Source: Pseudomonadota bacterium
Lineage (GTDB): Bacteria; Pseudomonadota; Gammaproteobacteria; Burkholderiales; Burkholderiaceae_C
NCBI GenBank assembly: GCA_023460715.1
Contig: JAEWPH010000081.1
Span: forward strand, 1 to 6,580
Direction: 5' to 3'
Length of the DNA stretch: 6,580 nucleotides
Shown here: positions 1 to 5,672 of the stretch, in pieces
Numbering within the stretch: position 1 is the first letter of the stretch
Layout: each line of letters starts with the position of its first letter
Position numbers and translations under genes: made by a program
Notes under the pieces: model-generated
Seen by the model: only the letters and a program-made list of their open reading frames with translations
Database searches by the model: none
Told to the model about the DNA's origin: nothing

Positions 1-13
1 CGTTGCGACGCTT

Positions 14-34
14 GTGGATAGCCGAGCTATCCAC
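14..34. repeat. Perfect 9-bp inverted repeat (hairpin) downstream of mobB
   Basis: The arms GTGGATAGC (14-22) and GCTATCCAC (26-34) are perfectly complementary around a CGA loop. An outer GCG/CGC pairing is possible after a small internal loop. Neither strand has a T tract after the stem, so it is not a standard Rho-independent terminator. TGTGGATAG on the plus strand is one base off the DnaA-box form TGTGGATAA, but a single imperfect site proves nothing. The rest of 1-104 shows no convincing gene. It lies just past the mobB stop and may be part of a longer dispersed palindromic repeat cut by the window edge. Confidence 0.6.
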
Positions 35-104
35 TGCGCACCGCGCCTTGCATCCCCTCCCGCAAACACCACTGCGCGGCCCCTGGAAGATCGTAAACAC
101 GTTC

Positions 105-665
105 TTACGGCACACGCGCTGCGGGCACGCCGCGCGGTGCATAGTCAAAACGGGGGCCATGGGCCAGCAGCCAGTCGGCCAGCGGCGTGGGGGCGTGCAC
201 GTCGAACACGGGCAGCGCCGTGGGCTGGGGCAGTTGGTCGGCACGATCGGTGGCGATGGCCTGCACCCAGGCGTCCTCAGGATAGCGCGCCGGGCGCGCC
301 GCGTAATCGGCGGACGGTGCGCGCCAGACCTCGACCTTGGGCACATCGGCCTCCTTCAAGCCTTCCACCAGCACCCAGTCCACGGCCGGGTCCAGTTCGG
401 CCAGCAGGTCGTGCACCGAGGGCTCCTGCCGCTGCTCGAATTCGCGCAGCAGCGCCAGGCGCCGGTTGGACGCGATCACCACCTCGAAGGCACCGGCCTC
501 GCGGTGGCGCCAGCTGTCCTTGCCCGGGTGGTCGATGTCGAAGCGGTGGTGCGCATGCTTGACGACCGACACGCGCTGGCCGCGCGCGCGCAGCAGCGGG
601 ATGAGCTGGGCGATCAGCGTGGTCTTGCCGCTGCCCGAGAACCCGGCAAAGCCGACCACCTTCAT
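105..665 (-). CDS. mobB: Molybdopterin-guanine dinucleotide biosynthesis accessory protein MobB (P-loop GTPase)
   Basis: Encodes 186 residues, close to the usual MobB size. The N-terminus carries a Walker A loop, GFSGSGKTT, at residues 8-16 (Lys14). The MobB-typical stretch KHAHHRFDID follows at 36-45, with DHPGKDSWRHREAGA running to 59, and a Walker-B-like DWVLVEGLK at 96-104. In the family, MobB binds GTP and helps MobA convert molybdopterin to the guanine dinucleotide form (bis-MGD) in the cytoplasm. An in-frame ATG lies nine codons upstream at 692. I chose the one at 665 because AGGAG sits seven bases before it, the upstream ATG has no ribosome site, and the protein from 665 begins directly with the beta strand of the P-loop (MKVVGFAGF). 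It lies 240 bp after thrC on the same strand. More cofactor genes such as moeA may follow off the left edge, which is inference from gene order in related bacteria. The C-terminus is poorly conserved but the frame is intact. Confidence 0.93.
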   Translation of the reverse strand: MKVVGFAGFSGSGKTTLIAQLIPLLRARGQRVSVVKHAHHRFDIDHPGKDSWRHREAGAFEVVIASNRRLALLREFEQRQEPSVHDLLAELDPAVDWVLVEGLKEADVPKVEVWRAPSADYAARPARYPEDAWVQAIATDRADQLPQPTALPVFDVHAPTPLADWLLAHGPRFDYAPRGVPAARVP

Positions 666-672
666 GCTGCCA

Positions 673-677
673 CTCCT
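673..677 (-). promoter_or_regulatory. Ribosome binding site that fixes the mobB start
   Basis: On the minus strand AGGAG stands seven bases before the ATG at 665. The alternative ATG at 692 is preceded by GCTATTAA with no purine-rich site, and it abuts the hairpin repeat at 693-740. This supports the shorter MobB. Confidence 0.7.
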
Positions 678-692
678 GCCGTCACTCTTCAT

Positions 693-740
693 TTAATAGC
701 TGTCAGCGCTTGATGGACAAGCGCTGCAGCCCGATTTGGC
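693..740 (+). repeat. Intergenic hairpin repeat, copy 1 (thrC-mobB gap)
   Basis: A 48-bp element whose second copy lies at 3696-3743 on the other strand; 35 of 48 positions match by my alignment. The core folds as GCTG (699-702), bulged T703, CAGCGCTTG (704-712), loop ATGGA, CAAGCGCTG (718-726), CAGC (727-730): 13 pairs with one bulge. The right arm (717-730) is identical in both copies, while the left arms differ but still pair. There is no T tract, so it is not a simple terminator. I recall a similar AGCTGC...AAGCGCT repeat as widespread between genes in Comamonadaceae, but have not checked this. Confidence 0.75.
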
Positions 741-776
741 ATTGAATTCGAAATTCAGTACCCCGCCGCCCACCAT

Positions 777-887
777 GGGCGCGGCCCAGGCGAGCAGACG
801 CCGAGCAAGGGCCGCCCCGCAGCAAGGCGTCGTCCCCCTGCCCGCTGCGCGCAGCGCTGCGAGAGCGGGGGGAAGGCGCGCAGCGCC
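777..887. repeat. Cluster of three GC-rich hairpins after thrC
   Basis: Three stems lie in a row. The first (777-818) pairs GGG (777-779) and GCGGCCC (781-787) with GGGCCGC (809-815) and CCC (816-818), and has an inner GGCG/CGCC stem (789-792 with 799-802). The second (834-872) pairs CCCCC (834-838) with GGGGG (868-872) and CGCT (843-846) with AGCG (864-867); the 12-bp palindrome CGCAGCGCTGCG at 850-861 falls in its loop. The third (875-887) is GGCGC, loop GCA, GCGCC. No T run follows on either strand. The sequence resembles a C-rich intergenic repeat that I recall near gene ends in Comamonadaceae. Transcribed after thrC, it could slow exonucleases or mark a Rho-dependent end; that is inference. 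Confidence 0.6.
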
Positions 888-905
888 ACAGGGGGGTGTG
901 CCGCA

Positions 906-2336
906 TCAATCGCAATGCCGTGCGATGTAGGCCTTCACCAGGGCCACATCGGCCGGCATGACGTGCACGCGCTTGGGCAGGGCCTCGATGCCGTCGAACT
1001 TCGGCGGCCGCTCGGGGGCATGGCCCAGGGCTTCGAAGATGGTCTCGGCGAACTTGATGGGCAGGGCCGTCTCCAGCACGATCATCGGCACCGCCGGGTC
1101 GCCCCGGTGCTGCAGCGCCACCTTCACGCCGTCGGCGGTGTGGGTGTCGATGGTCACGCCGTGGCGCTGGTAGTTGTCCTTGATGGTCGCAAGGCGGTCG
1201 GCGTGCGTGCTCTTGCCGCCCAGGAAGCCGTATTTCGCGGCCGCGTCGGCAAAGCGCGCATCCTGGCTCAGGTCGAAACGGCCGTCCTGGGTCAGGGCTT
1301 CGCCGAACAGTGCCTGGGTCTGCGCGGCATCGCGGCCGAGCAGGTCGAACACGAAGCGCTCGAAATTGCTGGCCTTGCTGATGTCCATCGACGGGCTCGA
1401 CGTCTCGTGCGTGTCGGCGCTGCCGCGCACGCGGTAGACGCCGGTGCGGAAGAACTCGTCCAGCACATCGTTCTCGTTGGTGGCGACCACCAGCTTGTCG
1501 ATGGGCAGGCCCATCATGCGCGCCACATGGCCGGCGCAGACGTTGCCGAAGTTGCCCGACGGCACGGTGAAGCTGACCTTCTGGTCGTTGCGCTCCGTCG
1601 CCTGCACATAGCCGGCGAAGTAGTACACGACCTGCGCCAGCAGGCGCGCCCAGTTGATCGAGTTGACGGTGCCGATCTTGTACTGGCGCTTGAACGCCAG
1701 GTCGTTGCTCACGGCCTTGACGATGTCCTGGCAGTCGTCGAACACGCCTTCGATGGCGATGTTGTGGATGTTCTCGTCCTGCAGGCTGAACATCTGCGCC
1801 TGCTGGAAGGCACTCATGCGGCCGTGCGGGCTGGTCATGAAGACGCGCACGCCCTGCTTGCCGCGCATGGCGTACTCGGCCGCGCTGCCGGTGTCGCCAC
1901 TGGTCGCGCCGAGGATGTTCAGCTCTTCGCCGCGGCGGCCCAGTTCGTATTCGAACAGATTGCCCAGCAGCTGCATGGCCATGTCCTTGAAGGCCAGCGT
2001 GGGGCCGTTGGACAGGGCTTCCAGCCACAGGCCATCCTCCAGATGGCGCAGCGGCACGATCTCGCCGGTGCCGAAGACTTCGGCCGTGTACGTCTTCTCG
2101 CACAGGCGCTTCAAGTCGGCGGCCGGGATGTCGTCGATGTACAGCGACAGGATCTGGAACGCCAGCTCGGCGTAGCCCTGCTCGTGGTAGGCCTTGCGCA
2201 GGCGCGTGAGGGCCGCGTCATCGATCTGCGGATAGCGCTCGGGCAGGTACAGCCCGCCATCGGGCGCCAGGCCTTCGAGCAGGATGTCGCAGAAGCGCTT
2301 GCGGTCCGGGTGGCCGCGCGTGGAGAGGTACAGCAT
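906..2336 (-). CDS. thrC: Threonine synthase (class 2, PLP-dependent)
   Basis: Encodes 476 residues, a normal length for the longer bacterial/fungal type of threonine synthase. The enzyme converts O-phospho-L-homoserine to L-threonine and phosphate, the last step of threonine synthesis, in the cytoplasm. The N-terminus has the family's YLSTRG signature (residues 3-8). The PLP-binding lysine is Lys117 in GPTLAFKDMAMQ. The phosphate-binding loop GATSGDTGSAA is at 143-153. There is no N-terminal SAM-binding extension of the plant type. The ATG at 2336 overlaps the hom stop by one base (TGATG), and AAGGAGGAG lies just upstream inside the end of hom, so the two are translationally coupled. Downstream lies a 240-bp gap of hairpin repeats before mobB. 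No leader peptide rich in Thr or Ile codons is visible before hom or thrC, so classic E. coli-type attenuation is not supported. Confidence 0.97.
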   Translation of the reverse strand: MLYLSTRGHPDRKRFCDILLEGLAPDGGLYLPERYPQIDDAALTRLRKAYHEQGYAELAFQILSLYIDDIPAADLKRLCEKTYTAEVFGTGEIVPLRHLEDGLWLEALSNGPTLAFKDMAMQLLGNLFEYELGRRGEELNILGATSGDTGSAAEYAMRGKQGVRVFMTSPHGRMSAFQQAQMFSLQDENIHNIAIEGVFDDCQDIVKAVSNDLAFKRQYKIGTVNSINWARLLAQVVYYFAGYVQATERNDQKVSFTVPSGNFGNVCAGHVARMMGLPIDKLVVATNENDVLDEFFRTGVYRVRGSADTHETSSPSMDISKASNFERFVFDLLGRDAAQTQALFGEALTQDGRFDLSQDARFADAAAKYGFLGGKSTHADRLATIKDNYQRHGVTIDTHTADGVKVALQHRGDPAVPMIVLETALPIKFAETIFEALGHAPERPPKFDGIEALPKRVHVMPADVALVKAYIARHCD

Positions 2337-3682
2337 CAGTTCAGCTCCTCCTTGCGGATGCGCGTGATGGGCGCCAGCACCGTGGGCAGCGCCTGCATCT
2401 GCGCGATGGCGTCGTTCATCGTGCCTTCGCGGGTTTCGTGCGTCAGGATGATGAGGTCGGTCTGCGTGGAGCCTTCGCCGCCCACCTCATCGGCTTCGCG
2501 TTGCAGCACGGCGTCGATGCTGATGCCGGCACCGGCCAGCAAGCCGGTCACCTTGGCCAGCACGCCGGCCTGGTCGGCCACCCGCAGGCGCAGGTAGTAG
2601 CTGGTGGCGAATTCGCTGGCCGGCAGCACCGGCAGCTGGGCCTGCGCCTTGTCCAGGGTGTGCGGCTGGAAGGCCAGGTAGGGCACGCGGTGCTCGGGGT
2701 CGGCGGACGCCAGGCGGGTGATGTCCACCAGGTCGGCGATCACGGCGCTGGCCGTGGGCTCGCTGCCCGCGCCCTTGCCGTAGTACAGCGTGGTGCCCAC
2801 GGCATCGGCCTGCACCACCACGGCGTTCATGGCGCCTTCCACGTTGGCGATCAGGCGCTTGGCCGGGATCAGCGTGGGGTGCACGCGCAGTTCCACGCCG
2901 TCGGCGTCTGCACCCGAGCGGCGCTTGGCGATGCCCAGCAGCTTGATGCGGTAGCCCAGCTGCTCGGCGTACTTGATGTCCGCGCCGGCCAGCTGCGTGA
3001 TGCCTTCCACATAGGCCTTGTCGAACTGCACCGGAATGCCGAACGCGATGGCCGACATGATGGTGGCCTTGTGTGCGGCGTCCACGCCTTCGATGTCGAA
3101 AGTCGGGTCGGCCTCGGCGTAGCCCAGGCGTTGCGCTTCCTTCAGCACCACGTCGAAATCCAGGCCCTTGTCGCGCATCTCGGACAGGATGAAGTTCGTC
3201 GTGCCGTTGATGATGCCGGCGATCCACTGGATGCGGTTGGCCGTGAGGCCTTCGCGCAGCGCCTTGATGATGGGGATGCCGCCGGCCACGGCCGCCTCGA
3301 AGGCCACCATCACGCCCTTGGCCGATGCGGCCGCGAAGATCTCGGTGCCGTGCACGGCCAGCAGGGCCTTGTTGGCCGTCACCACGTGCTTGCCGGCGGC
3401 GATGGCTTCGAGCACCAGCGCCTTGGCGATGCCGTAGCCGCCGATCAGCTCGACCACGATGTCGATGTCGGGATTGGCGATCACGGCGCGGGCGTCGTTC
3501 ACCACCTGCACGTTCGCGCCGGCCACGGCACGGGCGCGCTCCACATCCAGGTCGGCCACCATGGTCACCTCGATGCCGCGGCCCGCGCGGCGGCGGATCT
3601 CTTCCTGGTTGCGCTGCAGCACGTTGAAGACGCCGCTGCCCACGGTGCCAATGCCCAGGAGGCCTACTTGAATCGGTTTCAT
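2336..3682 (-). CDS. hom: Homoserine dehydrogenase with C-terminal ACT domain
   Basis: Encodes 448 residues from the ATG at 3682. It reduces L-aspartate 4-semialdehyde to L-homoserine with NAD(P)H, the branch point toward threonine and methionine. The Rossmann dinucleotide motif GLLGIGTVGSGV is at residues 7-18. TANKALLA (102-109) holds the conserved Lys105. The catalytic core runs through GYAEADPTFDIEG to DAAHK, with Glu190, Asp196, Asp201 and Lys205 spaced exactly as the corresponding residues of the yeast enzyme. An ACT-type regulatory domain begins near residue 361 (YYLRLRVADQAGVLAKVTGL), which in this family usually carries threonine feedback inhibition. It is monofunctional, with no aspartokinase domain. 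An in-frame TTG at 3700 would add six residues, but that codon lies inside the hairpin repeat. The ATG start with MKPIQVG matches the usual N-terminus. Neither start has a clear Shine-Dalgarno site. It sits between the aminotransferase (74 bp upstream) and thrC (one-base overlap). Confidence 0.97.
   Translation of the reverse strand: MKPIQVGLLGIGTVGSGVFNVLQRNQEEIRRRAGRGIEVTMVADLDVERARAVAGANVQVVNDARAVIANPDIDIVVELIGGYGIAKALVLEAIAAGKHVVTANKALLAVHGTEIFAAASAKGVMVAFEAAVAGGIPIIKALREGLTANRIQWIAGIINGTTNFILSEMRDKGLDFDVVLKEAQRLGYAEADPTFDIEGVDAAHKATIMSAIAFGIPVQFDKAYVEGITQLAGADIKYAEQLGYRIKLLGIAKRRSGADADGVELRVHPTLIPAKRLIANVEGAMNAVVVQADAVGTTLYYGKGAGSEPTASAVIADLVDITRLASADPEHRVPYLAFQPHTLDKAQAQLPVLPASEFATSYYLRLRVADQAGVLAKVTGLLAGAGISIDAVLQREADEVGGEGSTQTDLIILTHETREGTMNDAIAQMQALPTVLAPITRIRKEELN
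2345..2353 (-). promoter_or_regulatory. Strong ribosome binding site for thrC inside the hom 3' end
   Basis: AAGGAGGAG on the minus strand also encodes the Lys-Glu-Glu near the end of Hom. Its AGGAGG core is ten bases before the thrC ATG. With the TGATG overlap this indicates coupled hom-thrC translation. Confidence 0.8.
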
Positions 3683-3695
3683 GGTCGAGATATCA

Positions 3696-3743
3696 GTCAA
3701 ATCACGCTGCAGCGCTTGTTCTGATTGCGCATGCAGCTATCAA
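3696..3743 (-). repeat. Intergenic hairpin repeat, copy 2 (aminotransferase-hom gap)
   Basis: The second copy of the 48-bp element at 693-740, in inverted orientation. On the plus strand it folds as GCTGCA (3706-3711), GCGC (3712-3715), an 11-base loop, GCGC (3727-3730), bulged A3731, TGCAGC (3732-3737): ten pairs with one bulge. The 14 bases at 3706-3719 are identical to 717-730 of copy 1 (reverse complement). It is flanked by a run of nine A (3742-3750; T on the transcribed strand) directly after the aminotransferase stop. On the minus strand that T run precedes the hairpin rather than following it, so it does not make a canonical terminator and readthrough into hom is possible. Confidence 0.75.
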
Positions 3744-3756
3744 AAAAAAAGGAGTT

Positions 3757-4986
3757 TCAGGCCGTACCGTGGCGTTGGCGGTATTGCGCGAGGAAGTCTG
3801 CGAGACGGCCGATCGCCACGCGCAGGTCGTCCTCGTGCGGCAGGAAGACGATGCGGAAGTGCTGGTTGTCCGGGTAGTTGAAGCCCGAACCCTGGACCAG
3901 CATGACGCGGGTCGCGCGGAGCACTTCCATGAAGAACTGGCGGTCGTCGGCGATGGGGTACATCGCCGGGTCGAGGCGGGGGAACATGTAGAGCGCCGCC
4001 TTGGGTTTCACGCAGCTCACGCCCGGGATCGCCGAGATGAGTTCGTAAGCCAGGTCGCGCTGGCGCCGCAGGCGCCCGCCCTCGCGGACCAGGTCGTTGA
4101 TGCTCTGGTAGCCGCCCAGCGCGGTCTGGATGGCCCACTGGCCGGGCACGTTCGAGCCCAGCTTGATGTTGGCCAGCATGTTCAGGCCTTCGATGTAGTC
4201 GCGGGCCACGGCCTTGTTGCCGGACACCACCATCCAGCCCGCGCGGTAGCCGCACGAACGGTAGGCCTTGGAGAGCGAGTTGAAGGTCAGCGTCAGCACA
4301 TCGGTCGACAGGCTGGCGATGGCCGTGTGCTCCACGCCGTCGTACAGCACCTTGTCGTAGACCTCGTCGGCCATGAGCACCAGCCCGTGCTCGCGCGCGA
4401 TCTCCACCAAGCCCTTGAGCAACTCGTCGGAGTACAGCGCCCCGGTCGGGTTGTTGGGGTTGATGACCACCAGGCCGCGGGTGCGCGGGGTGATCTTGCT
4501 GCGGATGTCGTCCAGGTTAGGCATCCAGCCGTTGGCCTCGTCGCACAGGTAGTGCACGGGCTTGCCGCCGGCCAGGCTGGCGGACGCCGTCCACAGCGGG
4601 TAGTCGGGGGCGGGCACCAGCAGTTCGTCGCCGTCGTCGAGCAGCGCGGTGGTGGCCATCACGATCAGGTCGCTGGCGCCGTTGCCCAGGTAGATGTCGT
4701 CGAGCGTCACGCCCGATACGCCTTGTTGCTGGGTATAGTGCATCACCGCCTTGCGCGCGGCGAAGATGCCCTTGCTGTCCGAATAGCCCGCCGAGTTGGG
4801 CAGGTTGCGGATCATGTCCTGCTGGATCTCTTCCGGCGCATCGAAGCCGAACGGCGCGAGGTTGCCGATGTTCAGCTTGATGATCTTCTGGCCCTCGTCC
4901 TCCATCTGCTTGGCCGCATCCACGATAGGGCCCCGCACATCGTAGAGAACGTTACTGAGCTTGGCGGATTTGTGGACGGTCTTCAT
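3757..4986 (-). CDS. alaA: AlaA-type PLP-dependent aminotransferase (probable glutamate-pyruvate aminotransferase)
   Basis: Encodes 409 residues, a fold-type I (class I/II) aminotransferase. It closely resembles my recollection of E. coli AlaA (YfbQ): the start KLSNVLYDVRGP, LNIGN.APFGFDAP, LVPAPDYPLWTA, HYLCDE, ITPRTRG, ALGGYQSI and GVSCVKP are shared or nearly so. Key residues are Asn179 in INPNNPTG, Asp207 and Tyr210 in ADEVYDK, the Schiff-base Lys240 in SLSKAYR, Arg248 in GYRAGW, and the substrate-carboxylate Arg378 in FRIV. The expected reaction is pyruvate plus glutamate giving alanine plus 2-oxoglutarate. Position 43 is Leu where E. coli has Pro (GNLAPFGF), which is probably a lineage difference. 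It is the first gene of the minus-strand block, 74 bp before hom and divergent from the Mth938-like gene. Its ATG at 4986 has only a weak purine stretch upstream (GCAGAGC). Related aminotransferases with other amino donors are possible, but the resemblance to AlaA is strong. Confidence 0.88.
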   Translation of the reverse strand: MKTVHKSAKLSNVLYDVRGPIVDAAKQMEDEGQKIIKLNIGNLAPFGFDAPEEIQQDMIRNLPNSAGYSDSKGIFAARKAVMHYTQQQGVSGVTLDDIYLGNGASDLIVMATTALLDDGDELLVPAPDYPLWTASASLAGGKPVHYLCDEANGWMPNLDDIRSKITPRTRGLVVINPNNPTGALYSDELLKGLVEIAREHGLVLMADEVYDKVLYDGVEHTAIASLSTDVLTLTFNSLSKAYRSCGYRAGWMVVSGNKAVARDYIEGLNMLANIKLGSNVPGQWAIQTALGGYQSINDLVREGGRLRRQRDLAYELISAIPGVSCVKPKAALYMFPRLDPAMYPIADDRQFFMEVLRATRVMLVQGSGFNYPDNQHFRIVFLPHEDDLRVAIGRLADFLAQYRQRHGTA

Positions 4987-5056
4987 GCTCTGCGGGGCAA
5001 CAATGGGCCGGAAAGGGAGATGGATGCCGCACCAGGCGCGCGCACCTGGCGAAACC

Positions 5057-5062
5057 TATAAT
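5057..5062 (+). promoter_or_regulatory. Candidate -10 box in the divergent gap (Mth938-like gene)
   Basis: A perfect TATAAT lies in the only AT-rich patch (5052-5066) of the 162-bp gap between the divergent aminotransferase and Mth938-like genes. It would start a plus-strand message near 5069 with a leader of about 80 bases. No good -35 hexamer stands 16-18 bases upstream, where CCAGG (5032-5036) and CCTGG (5045-5049) form a short inverted repeat instead. The same patch may serve the minus-strand aminotransferase, but no clear hexamer pair is visible in that direction. Confidence 0.4.
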
Positions 5063-5148
5063 TTGACCACAGTTCCCACCGCCAGCCCGGGCCTTCGCGC
5101 CCCTGCCCCCGGCGGCCCGCCACGGGCCGTCAGCCCACCGGACACCCC

Positions 5149-5526
5149 ATGAAATTCCAGCCCGACCGCTCCGACGCCCAGACCATCAGCGGCTATGGCC
5201 CGGGCTGGATCGGCATCGATGGCGAACGCCTCACCGCCAGCGTGGTGGTGGGCTCCCGCGGCCAGCGCCAGCCGTGGAACTGCACGCGCTTCGAAGACCT
5301 CACGCCGGAGCACTTCGCCCATTTGGCCGAGCTGGATACGGAGCTGATCGTGTTCGGCAGCGGCGCGCGCAACCGGTTTCCGCCGCCGGCCTGGCTGCAG
5401 CCGCTGATGGCCCGCCGCATCGGCCTGGAGACCATGGACACCCAGGCCGCCTGCCGCACTTACAACATCCTGGCGGGCGAAGGCCGCAACGTGGTCGCGG
5501 CGCTGCTGCTGGAAACCGCCCCCTGA
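5149..5526 (+). CDS. Mth938-like domain protein (DUF498 family)
   Basis: Encodes 125 residues, the usual length of the family. The diagnostic core is the stretch ELIVFGSGARNRFPPP (65-80), then LMARRIGLETMDTQAACRTYN and ILAGEGRNVVAALLLE at the C-terminus. This is the Mth938-like/DUF498 fold, which includes the mitochondrial complex I assembly factor NDUFAF3; the molecular role in bacteria is not established. No signal peptide or membrane segment is visible, so it is probably cytoplasmic. The start is the only plausible ATG, although no Shine-Dalgarno site precedes it (the leader reads CCGGACACCCC). It is divergent from the aminotransferase and lies 146 bp before bcp, in an arrangement I recall as common in Comamonadaceae. 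No terminator is visible after it, so some readthrough into bcp is possible. Confidence 0.88.
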   Translation: MKFQPDRSDAQTISGYGPGWIGIDGERLTASVVVGSRGQRQPWNCTRFEDLTPEHFAHLAELDTELIVFGSGARNRFPPPAWLQPLMARRIGLETMDTQAACRTYNILAGEGRNVVAALLLETAP

Positions 5527-5577
5527 TTTGTGTTCTTTGGTTACAGACTGCGAGTCGCGTCAGAGGTCGTTTCGGGG

Positions 5578-5583
5578 TAAAAT
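5578..5583 (+). promoter_or_regulatory. Candidate -10 box for bcp
   Basis: TAAAAT (five of six consensus bases) in the 146-bp gap before bcp puts a start near 5590 and gives an 83-base leader. The -35 region (around 5555-5560, TCGCGT) is weak. It overlaps a small palindrome, GACT-GCG-AGTC (5546-5556), which could bind a regulator; that is speculation. Confidence 0.45.
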
Positions 5584-5594
5584 CTCGGGTTGCG

Positions 5595-5637
5595 GTCGGG
5601 GGCCCTACAAGAGCAATAACACACCCGCTCCCCCGAC
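5595..5637 (+). other. Leader stem-loop upstream of bcp
   Basis: GTCGGGGG (5595-5602) pairs perfectly with CCCCCGAC (5630-5637) across a 27-base, A-rich loop; a G-T pair can extend it by one. If transcription starts near 5590, the stem forms at the extreme 5' end of the bcp message and ends 35 bases before the start codon, leaving the ribosome site free. A role in message stability or regulation is inference, and I recognise no known riboswitch. Confidence 0.5.
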
Positions 5638-5672
5638 TTATCAACGACTACATCCAGAGAGATTGAAGTGCC

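Noticed and set aside
3..713. Plus-strand open frame opposite mobB
   Set aside because: A shadow of mobB, which has a complete P-loop and a good ribosome site.
703..2103. 466-codon minus-strand frame overlapping thrC
   Set aside because: It is thrC read out of phase. The product is low-complexity Arg/Pro/Gly-rich and runs through the repeat island.
3742..3756. T9 tract after the aminotransferase stop as a Rho-independent terminator
   Set aside because: No hairpin lies immediately upstream of the T run on the transcribed strand. The only stem lies after it.
915..5061. Long open frames on the plus strand opposite thrC, hom and the aminotransferase (up to 560 codons)
   Set aside because: They are antisense shadows typical of GC-rich codon use. 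Their products are rich in His, Val, Gly and Arg with no recognisable motif, while the minus-strand genes have complete catalytic residues.
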